Source of the DNA: Eubacteriales bacterium
GTDB taxonomy: Bacteria; Bacillota; Clostridia; Peptostreptococcales; Anaerovoracaceae
DNA length: 64,000 nt
Assembly (NCBI GenBank): GCA_028706405.1
Contig: JAQWBM010000008.1
Coordinates: 1-64,000 of the forward strand
Direction of reading: 5' to 3'
Every line of letters starts with the position of its first letter. Within the stretch, counting starts at the first letter, position 1. A model generated the notes under the pieces. The model saw nothing but the letters and a program-made list of their open reading frames with translations. It was not told where the DNA came from and made no database searches. This document shows, piece after piece, positions 52,424 through 62,138 of the stretch. Made by a program: the position numbers and the translations under genes.

Positions 52424-54007
52424 ATGAAAAAAAGACTGTATGCTATCTTTGCTCTTTTTGTGTTTATGCTTCTTGCACTGACTGTCCGCCTTATGCAGGT
52501 TCAGGTCCTTAACAGTATAGATTATGCTTCCGCCAACGCAAAACAGCAGAGGATTATATTGAATGGAGAAGATACGAGAGGTACCATTTACGACCGTAAC
52601 GGAAACCGGTTGACCGGAGCGGAGCAAAGCTATATTTATATCCTGAAAAAAGAATTATTGGATGATAGCGCAGAAAAAATATTTGAGTTAATCGGGGCAA
52701 GGAAGGTTGAAAATAAAGATAGACGTTATGAAGTATACCGCAGCAATATTTTTGATAAGGATGCCGCTTATATATTAAAGCGTGACTATGAAGCATTTAT
52801 AATAAAAGGCGCTGAAAGATATGCGGAAAATCAACCGGCAGTGCATTTTATAGGGTATATTAATGAAGTCGATGGAACGGGTACGTCCGGCATAGAAAAG
52901 TCATTTAACGATATCCTGTCAAAAAAACAAAAGACTGTCTATGCATCTGTAGACGGGAAACGGATGATAATACCCGGCTTTGGAATATCAAGCACAATTG
53001 AGGACCCTGATTGCGGAGTGCTGACAACTATAGACGTCGATATACAAAAAAAGGCGGAGCAGATATTAAAGAATTCCGGGAGAAACGGTTCAATTATTGT
53101 TCTCGGAAAAAATGGGGAAATGCTTGCGGGTGCAAGTACTCCTTGCTTTGATCCTTCAAGGGTGGAGGAATATCTGGATAGTAATAATGAAGAATTCCTT
53201 AATAAGGTAACGCAAAGCTTATATCCTCCCGGATCGATTTTTAAAATAATCGTAGCTGCTGCTGCACTGGAAAATGAAGTGGTCGAAGAGGAAACAAAGC
53301 TTTTATGCAGCGGATATGAGGAAATCAACGGAGTGCGTATACGTTGCTCAAATGAAGAGGGACATGGTGAGATAAGCTTCAGGGATGCTTTTGCAGAATC
53401 CTGTAATTCTTATTTTATTCAATTGGGTGTTATGACAGGCGGTGAAGAGATTCTGAAAATGGCAAAAGCTTTTGGTTTGGAAAAGAATGCCTTCCAGGGT
53501 GAAGCTGAGGAAAAAATCGGCGTACTCCCCGGAGTGAACGATATACAGGGGGCGGGAACAGGAAATTTGTCCATCGGCCAAGGAAAGCTGTTGATCACAC
53601 CGGCTCAGGCAGCCAGAGCAACATCTATTATTGCGTCCGGAGGGATTGATTATGGCTTATCACTTATTAAAGGAACCACAGAGGGAGGGGAAATCAAATA
53701 TCAAGAAAAGACTTCCCCCAAAAGGGTTATAAGGAAACAAACGGCAAATCTTATAAAAAGTTTTATGGTAGATACAGTTAATTGCGGAACGGCTGATAAC
53801 CTGACCGGAACAGGTATCAGCATTGCAGGCAAGACAGGAACTGCCGAAGCGTCTTATAATGGCGAAAGGGTTGCTCACGGATGGTTTACAGGTTTTTTCC
53901 CGGCTGATAAACATAAGTATGTCATCACTGTATTTGTAGAATTCGGTGGGTCTGGAAGAGAATCGGCAGTTCCATTATTCAGGCAGATGGTTGAATATCT
54001 TTATTAA
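52424..54007 (+). CDS. Class B penicillin-binding protein (PbpA/SpoVD-like)
   Basis: D,D-transpeptidase that cross-links peptidoglycan. 527 residues: N-terminal membrane helix (LYAIFALFVFMLLALTVRLMQVQV), dimerisation-type domain with RGTIYDRNGNRL, then a transpeptidase domain. The catalytic site is Ser271-x-x-Lys in PGSIFK, Ser326-x-Asn in SCN, and Lys470-Thr-Gly in GKTGTAE. No PASTA domain, so shorter than SpoVD. AAGGGGG lies 10 bases before ATG 52424. The last codon overlaps the converging sigK stop. Confidence 0.92.
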   Translation: MKKRLYAIFALFVFMLLALTVRLMQVQVLNSIDYASANAKQQRIILNGEDTRGTIYDRNGNRLTGAEQSYIYILKKELLDDSAEKIFELIGARKVENKDRRYEVYRSNIFDKDAAYILKRDYEAFIIKGAERYAENQPAVHFIGYINEVDGTGTSGIEKSFNDILSKKQKTVYASVDGKRMIIPGFGISSTIEDPDCGVLTTIDVDIQKKAEQILKNSGRNGSIIVLGKNGEMLAGASTPCFDPSRVEEYLDSNNEEFLNKVTQSLYPPGSIFKIIVAAAALENEVVEEETKLLCSGYEEINGVRIRCSNEEGHGEISFRDAFAESCNSYFIQLGVMTGGEEILKMAKAFGLEKNAFQGEAEEKIGVLPGVNDIQGAGTGNLSIGQGKLLITPAQAARATSIIASGGIDYGLSLIKGTTEGGEIKYQEKTSPKRVIRKQTANLIKSFMVDTVNCGTADNLTGTGISIAGKTGTAEASYNGERVAHGWFTGFFPADKHKYVITVFVEFGGSGRESAVPLFRQMVEYLY

Positions 54008-54714
54008 TAATTAAACTCATTGGTAAAAGCCTCTTTTAATTTTATTATAGCTTTTTTTTCGATTCTAGAAACGTAAGATCGTGATATACCAAGCTCTTTA
54101 GCAACTTCACGCTGAGTCTTGGCATTTTCTCCCGCCAAACCGAAACGTTTTACTATAACCATTTTTTCTCTTTCCCTGAGAAGACTCGATATGGCTTCAT
54201 GAAGCTTTTTTACCTGCATTTTATTATCGATATCATCAATAATAGCATCGGTATCCGTGCCAAGAATATCGTTAAAATTAATTTCATTTCCATCCTTATC
54301 CGTACCTACAGGATCATTCAATGAAATCTCAATTTTAGTTTTCTTAGTGGTTCGGATATTCATCAATATTTCATTTTCTATGCATTTAGCAGCATAAGTA
54401 GCGAGTCGGACACTTCTGTCCCGATTATATGAGTTTACGGCTTTGATCAGTCCGATCGTACCTATAGAAATTAAATCATCAGGATTTTTACCGGTATTCG
54501 CGTATTTTTTTGCAATATGGGCGACCAATCTTAAATTGCGTTCGATTAGGGTATTCTTTGCTTCATTATCACCCTGCATATAAAGAGAAATATAGTAAGC
54601 CTCTTCTTTGTCTGTCAAAGGTTGGGGAAAGGAATTTCCCGTGGAAACATAAGAATACAACAAGACAAGTGGATGTGATAACAGTAGGGAAGTGAGTATC
54701 AATGAAATGCTCAT
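54004..54714 (-). CDS. sigK: Sporulation sigma factor K, uninterrupted
   Basis: Late mother-cell sigma factor. 236 residues: hydrophobic pro-sequence (SLILTSLLLSHPLVLLYS, about 21 residues before YVSTGNSFPQPL), region 2 ([38 protein letters not shown]) and region 4 (AKTQREVAKELGISRSYVSRIEKK). ATG 54714 follows AAAGGGG. There is no skin element. Because the pro-sequence is present, control by a SpoIVFB-like protease is expected. Confidence 0.96.
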   Translation of the reverse strand: MSISLILTSLLLSHPLVLLYSYVSTGNSFPQPLTDKEEAYYISLYMQGDNEAKNTLIERNLRLVAHIAKKYANTGKNPDDLISIGTIGLIKAVNSYNRDRSVRLATYAAKCIENEILMNIRTTKKTKIEISLNDPVGTDKDGNEINFNDILGTDTDAIIDDIDNKMQVKKLHEAISSLLREREKMVIVKRFGLAGENAKTQREVAKELGISRSYVSRIEKKAIIKLKEAFTNEFNY

Positions 54715-54784
54715 ATACAAAAACCCCTTTCCGCAGATATCAGAATGTTAGAAGTATATGCGCAGAAAGGGGAAATAGTGCCTG

Positions 54785-55399
54785 TCAGTCTGAAAAGAGG
54801 ACAATTTCCGCCCAATTTTTCTTAAGCTCTGATTTGATTTTTTCCCAGGGAAAACCTATTACGTTATCGTAATTTCCGACTATGTGACTAACATGTTTTC
54901 CCCAAGCACCCTGGATCGCATAGCCACCTGCTTTATCCCAAGGCTCTTTTGTGGCTATATATCGTTTGATTTCATCATCACTGTAATTTAGAAAAAAGAC
55001 TTCAGTCACATCATATATTAATGAGCGTTTTGTATCGCCGGGTCTGACCAGTGCTACACCTGTTGCAACATAATGACTGGTATTTCTAAGGAGCTTCAAT
55101 ATGTTCTCCGCATCCGTTTCATCAGCAGGTTTACTGATCATATCGTTCTTGTATACGATGGTATCGGCAGCTATGATCACAGAAGGTTTGCCGGGAACAT
55201 CAGATTTTTCGCGAAGTAATAATTTTTCAACATTCAAAGCCTTTTTTAAGGCAAGATACATCACTGTCTGCTCCATGCTGAGTTTCCAAGGCAGAGCCTC
55301 ATCTACGCTTGAAGGTATAATGACAGGTTCTATTCCATTTTCTTTAAGCATTTCAATTCTTCGCGGTGAAGAAGAAGCTAAAATAATGTGGCTATTCAT
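54785..55399 (-). CDS. maf: Maf family nucleoside triphosphate pyrophosphatase
   Basis: Cleaves non-canonical or excess NTPs (dTTP/UTP type) to NMP. 204 residues: ILASSSPRRIEMLK, the metal site VIIAADTIVYKND and EPWDKAGGYAIQGAWGKHVSHIVGNYDNVIGFPWE. In Bacillus maf lies next to radC-mreB and affects septation. The same neighbourhood appears here, on the opposite strand. Confidence 0.94.
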   Translation of the reverse strand: MNSHIILASSSPRRIEMLKENGIEPVIIPSSVDEALPWKLSMEQTVMYLALKKALNVEKLLLREKSDVPGKPSVIIAADTIVYKNDMISKPADETDAENILKLLRNTSHYVATGVALVRPGDTKRSLIYDVTEVFFLNYSDDEIKRYIATKEPWDKAGGYAIQGAWGKHVSHIVGNYDNVIGFPWEKIKSELKKNWAEIVLFSD

Positions 55400-55490
55400 A
55401 AAGTAAACTTTCCCGAATCAGTATTAATCACCAAAATATCGATGCAATTTTATCATTTTATAGGCAAGAATACAAGAAAAGAAAAAAGCG

Positions 55491-55570
55491 CCTGCCCGGT
55501 GTGTCTCATAGGAAACCGTTGGAGCTCAAATCTTAAGCGACCGCGTTTCCGAGGAGACATACCAGGCAGG
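55491..55570. repeat. GGAAAC palindromic repeat, copy C
   Basis: 80 nt. Outer arms CCTGCC-GGT-TGTCTC and complement, inner arms GGAAAC / GTTTCC. Its reverse complement lines up with 62900-63000 (GTCTCCTYGGAAAC, CGCTTAAG, GCTCCAACG). It lies between maf and the DUF1540 gene. Confidence 0.72.
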
Positions 55571-55586
55571 TACTCAAGACATATTA

Positions 55587-55757
55587 CTATCTTAAGGTTT
55601 CAAAAGATTCACAATCAGTACACTGCACTTCTTTGGGATTTTTTTCATGGGTGCCGACTCTTATTTGGCTCAATGCACAGTAATCTGCATTATCACAATG
55701 ATATTTACATGCGTCAACCGTGCACTGAATGCTGTGGTTTCTATTAGTTTTATCCAT
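55587..55757 (-). CDS. DUF1540 small cysteine-rich protein
   Basis: 56 residues, below the size limit of many gene finders. The pattern is IQCTVDACKYHCDNADYCALSQIRVGTHEK ... VQCTDCESF, with seven Cys and a C-x4-C-x3-C core, typical of DUF1540. These probably bind metal and are common in spore formers; the function is unknown. AGGAGGTAAAATA precedes the ATG. Confidence 0.88.
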   Translation of the reverse strand: MDKTNRNHSIQCTVDACKYHCDNADYCALSQIRVGTHEKNPKEVQCTDCESFETLR

Positions 55758-56042
55758 TATTTTACCTCCTATCTTTATTTCACTATTATTATATCTCTCA
55801 AGGATAAATATATAGTAGGAAAAATATAAAATTCAAGGTCTATATTTCCATTTAAAAATAAAGTTGATTTGAAGTAAATGTTTCTTTCGATTTTATCGTT
55901 TTTAATTGTATTAAGCTTGCCGTAATGTTAAAATAATGATATTTGAGGGGGCAACGAGTATAAGAAAGTTTATTTTTTCGCGCTAAAAAAATTTAACCAC
56001 CGTTGAAAGGGAGGAGGAAGAGGATAAAACTAAGGGGGAGAC
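55758..56042. other. Divergent gap between DUF1540 and radC
   Basis: 285 AT-rich bases. TTGCCG near 55917 and an AT-rich -10-like stretch are possible parts of the radC promoter but weak. No ORF or structure recognised. Confidence 0.3.
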
Positions 56043-56741
56043 ATGAATCACTTAAGAAAAGAAACCATGATAAAGGAGCTTCCTTCTGAGGAGAGGCCCA
56101 GAGAGAAACTTATTCAATTTGGCGCCGGCTCTTTGTCAAACGCGGAACTGCTTGCTATTTTAATCGGATCTGGAACAAAGAAAGCTTCTGCACTCATGCT
56201 GGCAAATCGAATACTGGCCATCGAAGAAGAAGGAATTTCGTATTTGACAAATTGTCAGCCGGATGAATTAACGCAAATACCGGGTATGGGGTTGGCAAAA
56301 TCCTGCCAGATTATTGCCGCTATTGAACTGGGTAAACGAATCGCCACAAAACCAAAAACAAAAAGAATAAATATTAAGTCTCCGGATGAAGTCGCAACCT
56401 TATTTATCGAAGAAATGAGATATTTAAAAAAGGAATACTTCAAAGTTCTGCTCCTAAACACCAAGAATGAAATCATTATGATAGAGAACATATCAGTCGG
56501 TTGCCTGAACAGCTCTGTGGTTCACCCCAGGGAGGTGTTTTGTAATGCTATTAAGAAAAGTGCCTGTTCAATAATAGCGGTTCATAATCATCCCAGTGGT
56601 AATCCAACACCCAGTCAAGCAGATATAGACATCACAAAAAGACTGGCTGAAGTGGGAGAGTTATTGGGGATTCAGGTGCTTGATCACCTGATTATCGGTG
56701 ACGGAACATATATAAGCCTAAAAGAATCAATGCTGATGTAA
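56043..56741 (+). CDS. radC: RadC-type JAB domain protein
   Basis: 232 residues. N-terminal helix-hairpin-helix (ELLAILIGSG ... TQIPGMGLAKSCQIIAAIELGKR), C-terminal JAMM/MPN+ domain with HNHPSGNPTPSQAD. Predicted metal-dependent hydrolase; the name RadC is historical and a repair role is unproven. It stands directly before mreB as in Bacillus and most Clostridia. AAGGGGGAGAC precedes the ATG. Confidence 0.93.
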   Translation: MNHLRKETMIKELPSEERPREKLIQFGAGSLSNAELLAILIGSGTKKASALMLANRILAIEEEGISYLTNCQPDELTQIPGMGLAKSCQIIAAIELGKRIATKPKTKRINIKSPDEVATLFIEEMRYLKKEYFKVLLLNTKNEIIMIENISVGCLNSSVVHPREVFCNAIKKSACSIIAVHNHPSGNPTPSQADIDITKRLAEVGELLGIQVLDHLIIGDGTYISLKESMLM

Positions 56742-56842
56742 GCAAAATCCGACTGTAAGCAATCAGTTCAGTAAACCTTGATAAAATGAATAATATGATA
56801 AAATTAAGACACAATGTAATGAATATAAGGAGAATGAATAAT

Positions 56843-57877
56843 ATGTGCCTGTTTGTAAAGGATGTTGGAATTGATCTTGGTACCGTAAATACATTGATTT
56901 ATATAAAGAATAAGGGAATTGTCCTGAACGAGCCATCGGTTATCGCTGTAGATTATGATACAAAAGACTTATTGGCAACAGGGCAAGAGGCGAAAGAAAT
57001 GATTGGAAAAACACCGGAAAACATTATAGTTGTGAGACCTTTGCAGGATGGTGTAATTTCTGATTTTGAAATGACCGCAAGAATGCTGAAGGCTTATATC
57101 AAACGCGCTGTACCCGAACCATCATTCTTTACCAAGATAAGAGTCGTTGTAGGGGTTCCCTCCGGCGTAACAGAAGTAGAAAAGAGAGCAGTTGAAGAAG
57201 TGGTCCGAGAGACGGGCGCAAATGAAGTTTACATAATGGAAGAACCATTGGCAGCCGCCATAGGATCCGGCCTTGCAGTTGACAATCCAATGGGATGTAT
57301 GATCGCGGACATTGGCGGAGGCACTTCCGATATTGCTATTATTGCACTGGGAGGGATCGTAACAAACACATCCTTAAGGTATGCGGGGGATAAGCAAAAT
57401 GATGCTATTATAGCTTATATGAGAAAGCAGTACGACCTGCTGATAGGAGAAAAGACTGCGGAGGAGATCAAGAAAAAGATAGGTTGTGCTTATATAGATA
57501 AAGATGATCCGGAAAGTATCAAACAAATGGAGGTAAGAGGCAGAAACATCATTTCAGGACTTCCTAAAATAATCTCCATTACATCCATTGACATATTGAA
57601 TGCATTAGAGGATCCAATTAAAATTATTATTGATGGGATCAAAAAAACTCTTGAGGAAGCACCACCTGAAATCGCGGCGGATATCGTCAGCAGTGGGCTC
57701 GTATTGTCAGGCGGAGGCGCATTGATCCAAGGACTGGATAAGCTGATTGAAATATCGACAGGATTGAATGTCAGCATTGCAGAAAATGCATTGGAAGCAG
57801 TAGCGGAAGGAACAGGCAAAAGCCTGGAAAGTATAGAGAGGATCCAAAAATATTTATGGAAAGGATCTAAAAAGTAA
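56843..57877 (+). CDS. mreB: Rod shape-determining protein MreB
   Basis: Actin-like filament that guides elongation machinery. 344 residues: GIDLGTVNTLIYIKNKGIVLNEPSV, VVRPLQDGVISDFEMT, IMEEPLAAAIGSGL, MIADIGGGTSDIAIIALGG, and VLSGGGALIQGLDKL. ATG 56843 is used, nine bases after AAGGAGA; an ATG three codons earlier is too close. First of mreB-C-D-mrdA. Confidence 0.96.
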   Translation: MCLFVKDVGIDLGTVNTLIYIKNKGIVLNEPSVIAVDYDTKDLLATGQEAKEMIGKTPENIIVVRPLQDGVISDFEMTARMLKAYIKRAVPEPSFFTKIRVVVGVPSGVTEVEKRAVEEVVRETGANEVYIMEEPLAAAIGSGLAVDNPMGCMIADIGGGTSDIAIIALGGIVTNTSLRYAGDKQNDAIIAYMRKQYDLLIGEKTAEEIKKKIGCAYIDKDDPESIKQMEVRGRNIISGLPKIISITSIDILNALEDPIKIIIDGIKKTLEEAPPEIAADIVSSGLVLSGGGALIQGLDKLIEISTGLNVSIAENALEAVAEGTGKSLESIERIQKYLWKGSKK

Positions 57878-57879
57878 GT

Positions 57880-58704
57880 ATGAATTGGCTTCGAGAACAT
57901 AAAACTTTAACGGTTATTCTGGCGATCCTGTTTGCCTTGATAATTATAATAACCATTTCCGGCAACCACATAGGAAACAGCACTTTCATTGGCCGTAACA
58001 TAGAAAAGATATCGGTACTGATTAAAGGACCTGTTTCCGGCTCCGGAAACGGATTGAAATCAGGGCTCAATGGAATCATTCACTTTAGAAGCATCCTGAA
58101 TGAAAATGAGCAATTAAAGGAACAGATCTCGGAGCTTAACCGAGAAATAATTCAGGCAAGGCTTACAGAAGCAGAATTGGAAGAACTCAGAAATCTATCC
58201 AATATTTTAGGTTATGAGAATATTTCATCTAATTATAACTATGTTACAGCTGATGTTATTGGAATGGATGGGTCAAATTGGTTTAATCTTTTTACAATCA
58301 ACGCAGGGACCGAGGATGGAATATATAAGGATGCGGTTGTAGTAAACGGGAACGGATTGATAGGTCGGGTTCTGGAGGCTGGAACGAACTGGTCCAAGAT
58401 CATTTCTGTGATAGATGAATCAAATTCTGTCAGTTTTAAAGTGTTTAGAGATTTGAGTCTTTTAGGTATACTATACGGTGATGGCGCGGGAAGCCTGGAG
58501 GGTTATATGATCGATCCCGATGCTGCGCTTATTGAAGGAGACGTTCTGATTACATCAGGAATTGGAATGTATCCGGAGGGAGTTCCTATCGGTAAAGTGG
58601 AAAAAATAGTGTGGAATGACAATACCCTCCTTAAGACTATTACTATCGAACCAAGCGCATATTTTAAAAATCTGCAAAAGGTCACCGTGCTTATTAACAA
58701 ATAA
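57880..58704 (+). CDS. mreC: Rod shape-determining protein MreC
   Basis: 274 residues: N-terminal membrane helix (TLTVILAILFALIIIITISG), a coiled coil at about 70-105 (NENEQLKEQISELNREIIQ), then the two-barrel C-terminal domain (GLIGRVLEAGTNWSKIISVIDESNSVSFKV). MreC links MreB to PBP2 and RodA. It follows mreB by two bases and has only a weak ribosome binding site. Confidence 0.94.
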   Translation: MNWLREHKTLTVILAILFALIIIITISGNHIGNSTFIGRNIEKISVLIKGPVSGSGNGLKSGLNGIIHFRSILNENEQLKEQISELNREIIQARLTEAELEELRNLSNILGYENISSNYNYVTADVIGMDGSNWFNLFTINAGTEDGIYKDAVVVNGNGLIGRVLEAGTNWSKIISVIDESNSVSFKVFRDLSLLGILYGDGAGSLEGYMIDPDAALIEGDVLITSGIGMYPEGVPIGKVEKIVWNDNTLLKTITIEPSAYFKNLQKVTVLINK

Positions 58705-59252
58705 TGGGGGTTGCTGTGAAGTATATATACTCTTTTCTAATGTTTTTAATAGCTTTTATTCTTCAAACTACTATAATGAATCAATTCAGTATATTCCAGA
58801 TGTCACCAAATTTAATTCTGTGTCTTGTGGTGATATATTCATTTTTATATTCGGGCTACCACGGAGTAATTTATGGTATTCTATTCGGGCTCTTTGTTGA
58901 CATTTGTTATGCAACAATTATTGGAGTTTCCGCCCTTTCCAATTTTGCAGTATATTTGATTTGCATAGAAATGAAGCGCTATCTCAATAAAGATAGCATG
59001 GTTTCCGTGATGATTGCATCCTCCGCAGGAACTGCGGTATATGCGTTGCTATATTGGAGCGTGTACAATATACTTGGATATAACTATACTTTTTTATATA
59101 TGTTGGAAAAAGAAGCAGTTTTGATCATCTATCATTTAATTATTACTTTAGTGATTTATCAAGTTGTAAGCCGCCGCATAATCAAGCACCGGGGAGATAG
59201 ATATATTTACAGCGGGAGCTTGCAGGAAGCAAGGGGGTTGAATCGGAAATGA
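58704..59252 (+). CDS. mreD: Rod shape-determining protein MreD
   Basis: About 182 residues and five or six membrane helices (YIYSFLMFLIAFILQTTIMNQ, LILCLVVIYSFLYSGYHGVIYGILFGLFVDI). ATG 58704 overlaps the mreC stop in TAATG; the GTG at 58716 behind GGGGG is an equally good start and gives 178 residues. It overlaps mrdA by four bases. Confidence 0.92.
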   Translation: MGVAVKYIYSFLMFLIAFILQTTIMNQFSIFQMSPNLILCLVVIYSFLYSGYHGVIYGILFGLFVDICYATIIGVSALSNFAVYLICIEMKRYLNKDSMVSVMIASSAGTAVYALLYWSVYNILGYNYTFLYMLEKEAVLIIYHLIITLVIYQVVSRRIIKHRGDRYIYSGSLQEARGLNRK

Positions 59253-62002
59253 AATGGCTTAAATCCAGACACAATCAAATACTTGCTCTGATAATGATCA
59301 TGATGGCGATTCTTGGAATCAGGCTCTTTGGCTTGACGGTAGTAGAGGGCGCTCACTGGGGAGAAGCTGCTTCCAATATCAGTATAAAAAACATTAGCAC
59401 CCCCGCGCCGAGAGGTGAGATTCTTGACCGTTATGGAAGAGTTTTGGCAAGTAGTATACCAAGCTTTACTGTCCAATTCAGCTCGGGAGATTTGACGAAT
59501 GAACAAACCAATGCTGTTTCCCGGAATCTGATTCGCATATTGGAAGAAAACGGGGATAATTATTATGATAATTTCCCAATTTTGATTGAAAACGGAAAAT
59601 TCTACTATACGTATCAAAAGAATATTGAAAGCTGGCTTGATTCCCAGGCTATGCCAACAGACTATACGGCTGAACAGGCTTTCTCCGAGATCAGACGACG
59701 GCAAAATATAGACGAAGGCCTGGACAGATATGATGCGCAGGTAGAGCTTCAATCTGTCTACAATATCTTTCCGCCGATTTCGGTGAAAAAAATGAAATAC
59801 CTGAAAAACATGGATAAAGAGAGTTTTTTGCAGAGATATAAACTTGATACAGAGCTTACAGCAGAAGAAGCGTTTCGGGAACTGCGGTCAAACTTTGAAC
59901 TTCCGTCATCTCTTACTGACGCGGAAGCACGGAAGATAATGGTTGTAAGAAATGAGCTCTCTTCTCAGGGATACAGGAAATATATACCCGCGAAGATTGC
60001 CAGCGGAGTATCCAATGAAACAATCGTGATCATTGAAGAAAAAAGCTCTGATTTGCCGGGAGTCGAAGTGGCAGCAGAGTCAATGCGATATTATCCCAAT
60101 GGAAAATCAGCAGCTCACGTGCTGGGGTATTTGGGGCAGATCTCCGAGAATGAAAAAGCCGAATATGTGGACGAAAAGGGATATAAAACTAACGATTTAA
60201 TAGGACGTGAAGGAATAGAAAAAGTATTTGAATCCTTATTAAAGGGAAAGGATGGGACGAAAAATGTAGAGGTAAATGCCTTTGGGGAGTTGGTTAGAGT
60301 AATAAATGAGACAGAACCCCAAAAAGGGAAGAATGTTTATCTGACTATCGACCTTGAGCTGCAGAAAACAGCAGAAGCGGCGCTTGAACAGGCACTGACC
60401 GAAATTCAAAGAGCCGGGACCTTCAAAAGTCAATGGGGAAATTATAAATACGGCAAAGCATATAGAAATGCTAATGTAGGCGCAGTTGTAGCCCTGGAAG
60501 TCGAAACGGGAGATGTACTTGTCATGGCAAGCTCTCCGGCTTTCGACCCAAATCTCTTCACTTCAGGGATCAGCAACGAAGATTGGAATGCATTGCAAGG
60601 AGAAAACCTTCGAGACCCGCTATCGCCTCTTCCTTTATTTAATGTAGCCACCAGAACCGCAGTGCAGCCGGGATCCACCTTTAAAATGGTTACTGCAACC
60701 GCAGCCTTGGAGAGCGGTCTTGATCCGACAAGAAAATTAAAAGACGGAGGTGCGGTCAAGCTGGGAAGCAGAACGTATGGCTGTATTGTTTGGAACACAA
60801 GCAGAAGAAATCATGGCTATATAAATCTGTACGAAGCCCTTGAGGTATCCTGTAACTATTACTTCTTTGATATAGCAACAGGTTGGGATTTTAGTAAAGG
60901 GGTATCGCTTGGATTCAATGATCCGATAAATATTGAAAAAATTACATCTTATGCGCAACAGTATGGACTTGGGCTTAAAACAGGTATTGAAATTCCTGAG
61001 ACGGTGATGCCTGTGCCTAGCCAGGAAAGAAAGCTGGCTCAGATCAAAGCCATGCTAAGAAATGTATTGATCGGCAGAGCGGAGATATACTTTGAACAGT
61101 CCCTTATAAAAGATAAGAATAAGCTCAATGAAAATATAATGACGATCGTAGACTGGACGGAAGAAAATCCAAGCAGGAATGAATTGATCAGGCGGCTTGG
61201 TAACCTCGGTGTGAAGGAAAACCTGATTGAAACAGTTGCTGATTTATGTAAATTTACTTATTATAACCGAGCAAAATGGACAACCGGGGATGAATTGAAT
61301 ATTGCTATTGGACAAGGTGAAAATGCGTATACCCCTTTGCAAATTACCAATTATGTCGCGACAATTGGTAATAAGGGAGTTCATAACAAGGTCAGCCTGC
61401 TTAAAGCAATCGAAGGTGAGGGCGTTGCTGAGAAGGAGCCCGGGAAAAAAATTGAGCTCAAGGATGAAAAAAATCTTGAGCATATTTTAGAAGGTATGAA
61501 GAGGGTTGCTTCAGGACCCAGAGGAAGCTTGAAAGGAGTATTTAAGAACTTCCCGGTTGATGTTGCAGGAAAAACCGGAACGGCTGAAAGAGGAGGCAAG
61601 GTCAATCCTCCGGACGAAGTGGAGTATATTAAGAAAAATCTTTCAAGAATAAACAGTAGTTTAAGGTGGGAAGACGTAGAAAAAGAAATGGTACGATTGC
61701 TGGAAGATTATCCGGATGTCTATAAAACGCAAAACTACGCGGTCAGGCAGGCAGTGATCAATCTAAGCAATGGCGCGGTCACAGAAACAAGGATCGATGC
61801 ATATAAGTCGGAATATGATCCATTTGCATGGGTAGTGACTCTTGCGCCTGCCGAGAACCCGAAAATCGCCGTAGGTGTGCTTTTGTTTCAAGGCGGAACA
61901 GCCGGCTATGCTGCGCCTGTGGCCAGAGAGGTGATCGCAAAATACCTGCAGTTGGATAAAATTTATGAAGACTATAATTTAGACACAAGTATTACGCAAT
62001 AA
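59249..62002 (+). CDS. mrdA: Penicillin-binding protein 2, elongation type, enlarged
   Basis: Transpeptidase of the elongasome. 917 residues against the usual 600-720. Membrane helix near 10-35, PBP dimer domain with APRGEILDRYGRVLASS, and the transpeptidase site Ser476-x-x-Lys in PGSTFK, Ser534-x-Asn in SCN and Lys775-Thr-Gly in GKTGTAE. Extra sequence includes a helical segment near 590-660 (between the GIEIPE and GDELNIAIGQGENAYTPLQ regions) and another near 785-840 after the KTG motif. Start overlaps mreD. Confidence 0.93.
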   Translation: MKWLKSRHNQILALIMIMMAILGIRLFGLTVVEGAHWGEAASNISIKNISTPAPRGEILDRYGRVLASSIPSFTVQFSSGDLTNEQTNAVSRNLIRILEENGDNYYDNFPILIENGKFYYTYQKNIESWLDSQAMPTDYTAEQAFSEIRRRQNIDEGLDRYDAQVELQSVYNIFPPISVKKMKYLKNMDKESFLQRYKLDTELTAEEAFRELRSNFELPSSLTDAEARKIMVVRNELSSQGYRKYIPAKIASGVSNETIVIIEEKSSDLPGVEVAAESMRYYPNGKSAAHVLGYLGQISENEKAEYVDEKGYKTNDLIGREGIEKVFESLLKGKDGTKNVEVNAFGELVRVINETEPQKGKNVYLTIDLELQKTAEAALEQALTEIQRAGTFKSQWGNYKYGKAYRNANVGAVVALEVETGDVLVMASSPAFDPNLFTSGISNEDWNALQGENLRDPLSPLPLFNVATRTAVQPGSTFKMVTATAALESGLDPTRKLKDGGAVKLGSRTYGCIVWNTSRRNHGYINLYEALEVSCNYYFFDIATGWDFSKGVSLGFNDPINIEKITSYAQQYGLGLKTGIEIPETVMPVPSQERKLAQIKAMLRNVLIGRAEIYFEQSLIKDKNKLNENIMTIVDWTEENPSRNELIRRLGNLGVKENLIETVADLCKFTYYNRAKWTTGDELNIAIGQGENAYTPLQITNYVATIGNKGVHNKVSLLKAIEGEGVAEKEPGKKIELKDEKNLEHILEGMKRVASGPRGSLKGVFKNFPVDVAGKTGTAERGGKVNPPDEVEYIKKNLSRINSSLRWEDVEKEMVRLLEDYPDVYKTQNYAVRQAVINLSNGAVTETRIDAYKSEYDPFAWVVTLAPAENPKIAVGVLLFQGGTAGYAAPVAREVIAKYLQLDKIYEDYNLDTSITQ

Positions 62003-62012
62003 ATTTGCGCAG

Positions 62013-62119
62013 ATAATTTCACGGTAGGCGGCGGCGCGGTGAGCGAATGTGAAGCGCGTGTATACAGACATACATAAGCAAGCACGAACGAACCAGCAAC
62101 AAAGCATAACGTGAAATTA
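62013..62119. repeat. Inverted repeat flanking a GC-rich spacer upstream of minD
   Basis: TAATTTCACG (62013-62022) and CGTGAAATTA (62110-62119) bracket about 87 bases of GC-rich, direct-repeat-like sequence (GGCGGCGGCGCGG). It may be a small insertion or a structured leader; no relative was seen elsewhere in the window. Confidence 0.4.
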
Positions 62120-62138
62120 ACAAGCAAGGGAGAGAAAG

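Noticed and set aside
54004..54714. skin-like interruption of sigK
   Set aside because: The frame is continuous from pro-sequence to region 4; no recombinase gene or att-like break is present.
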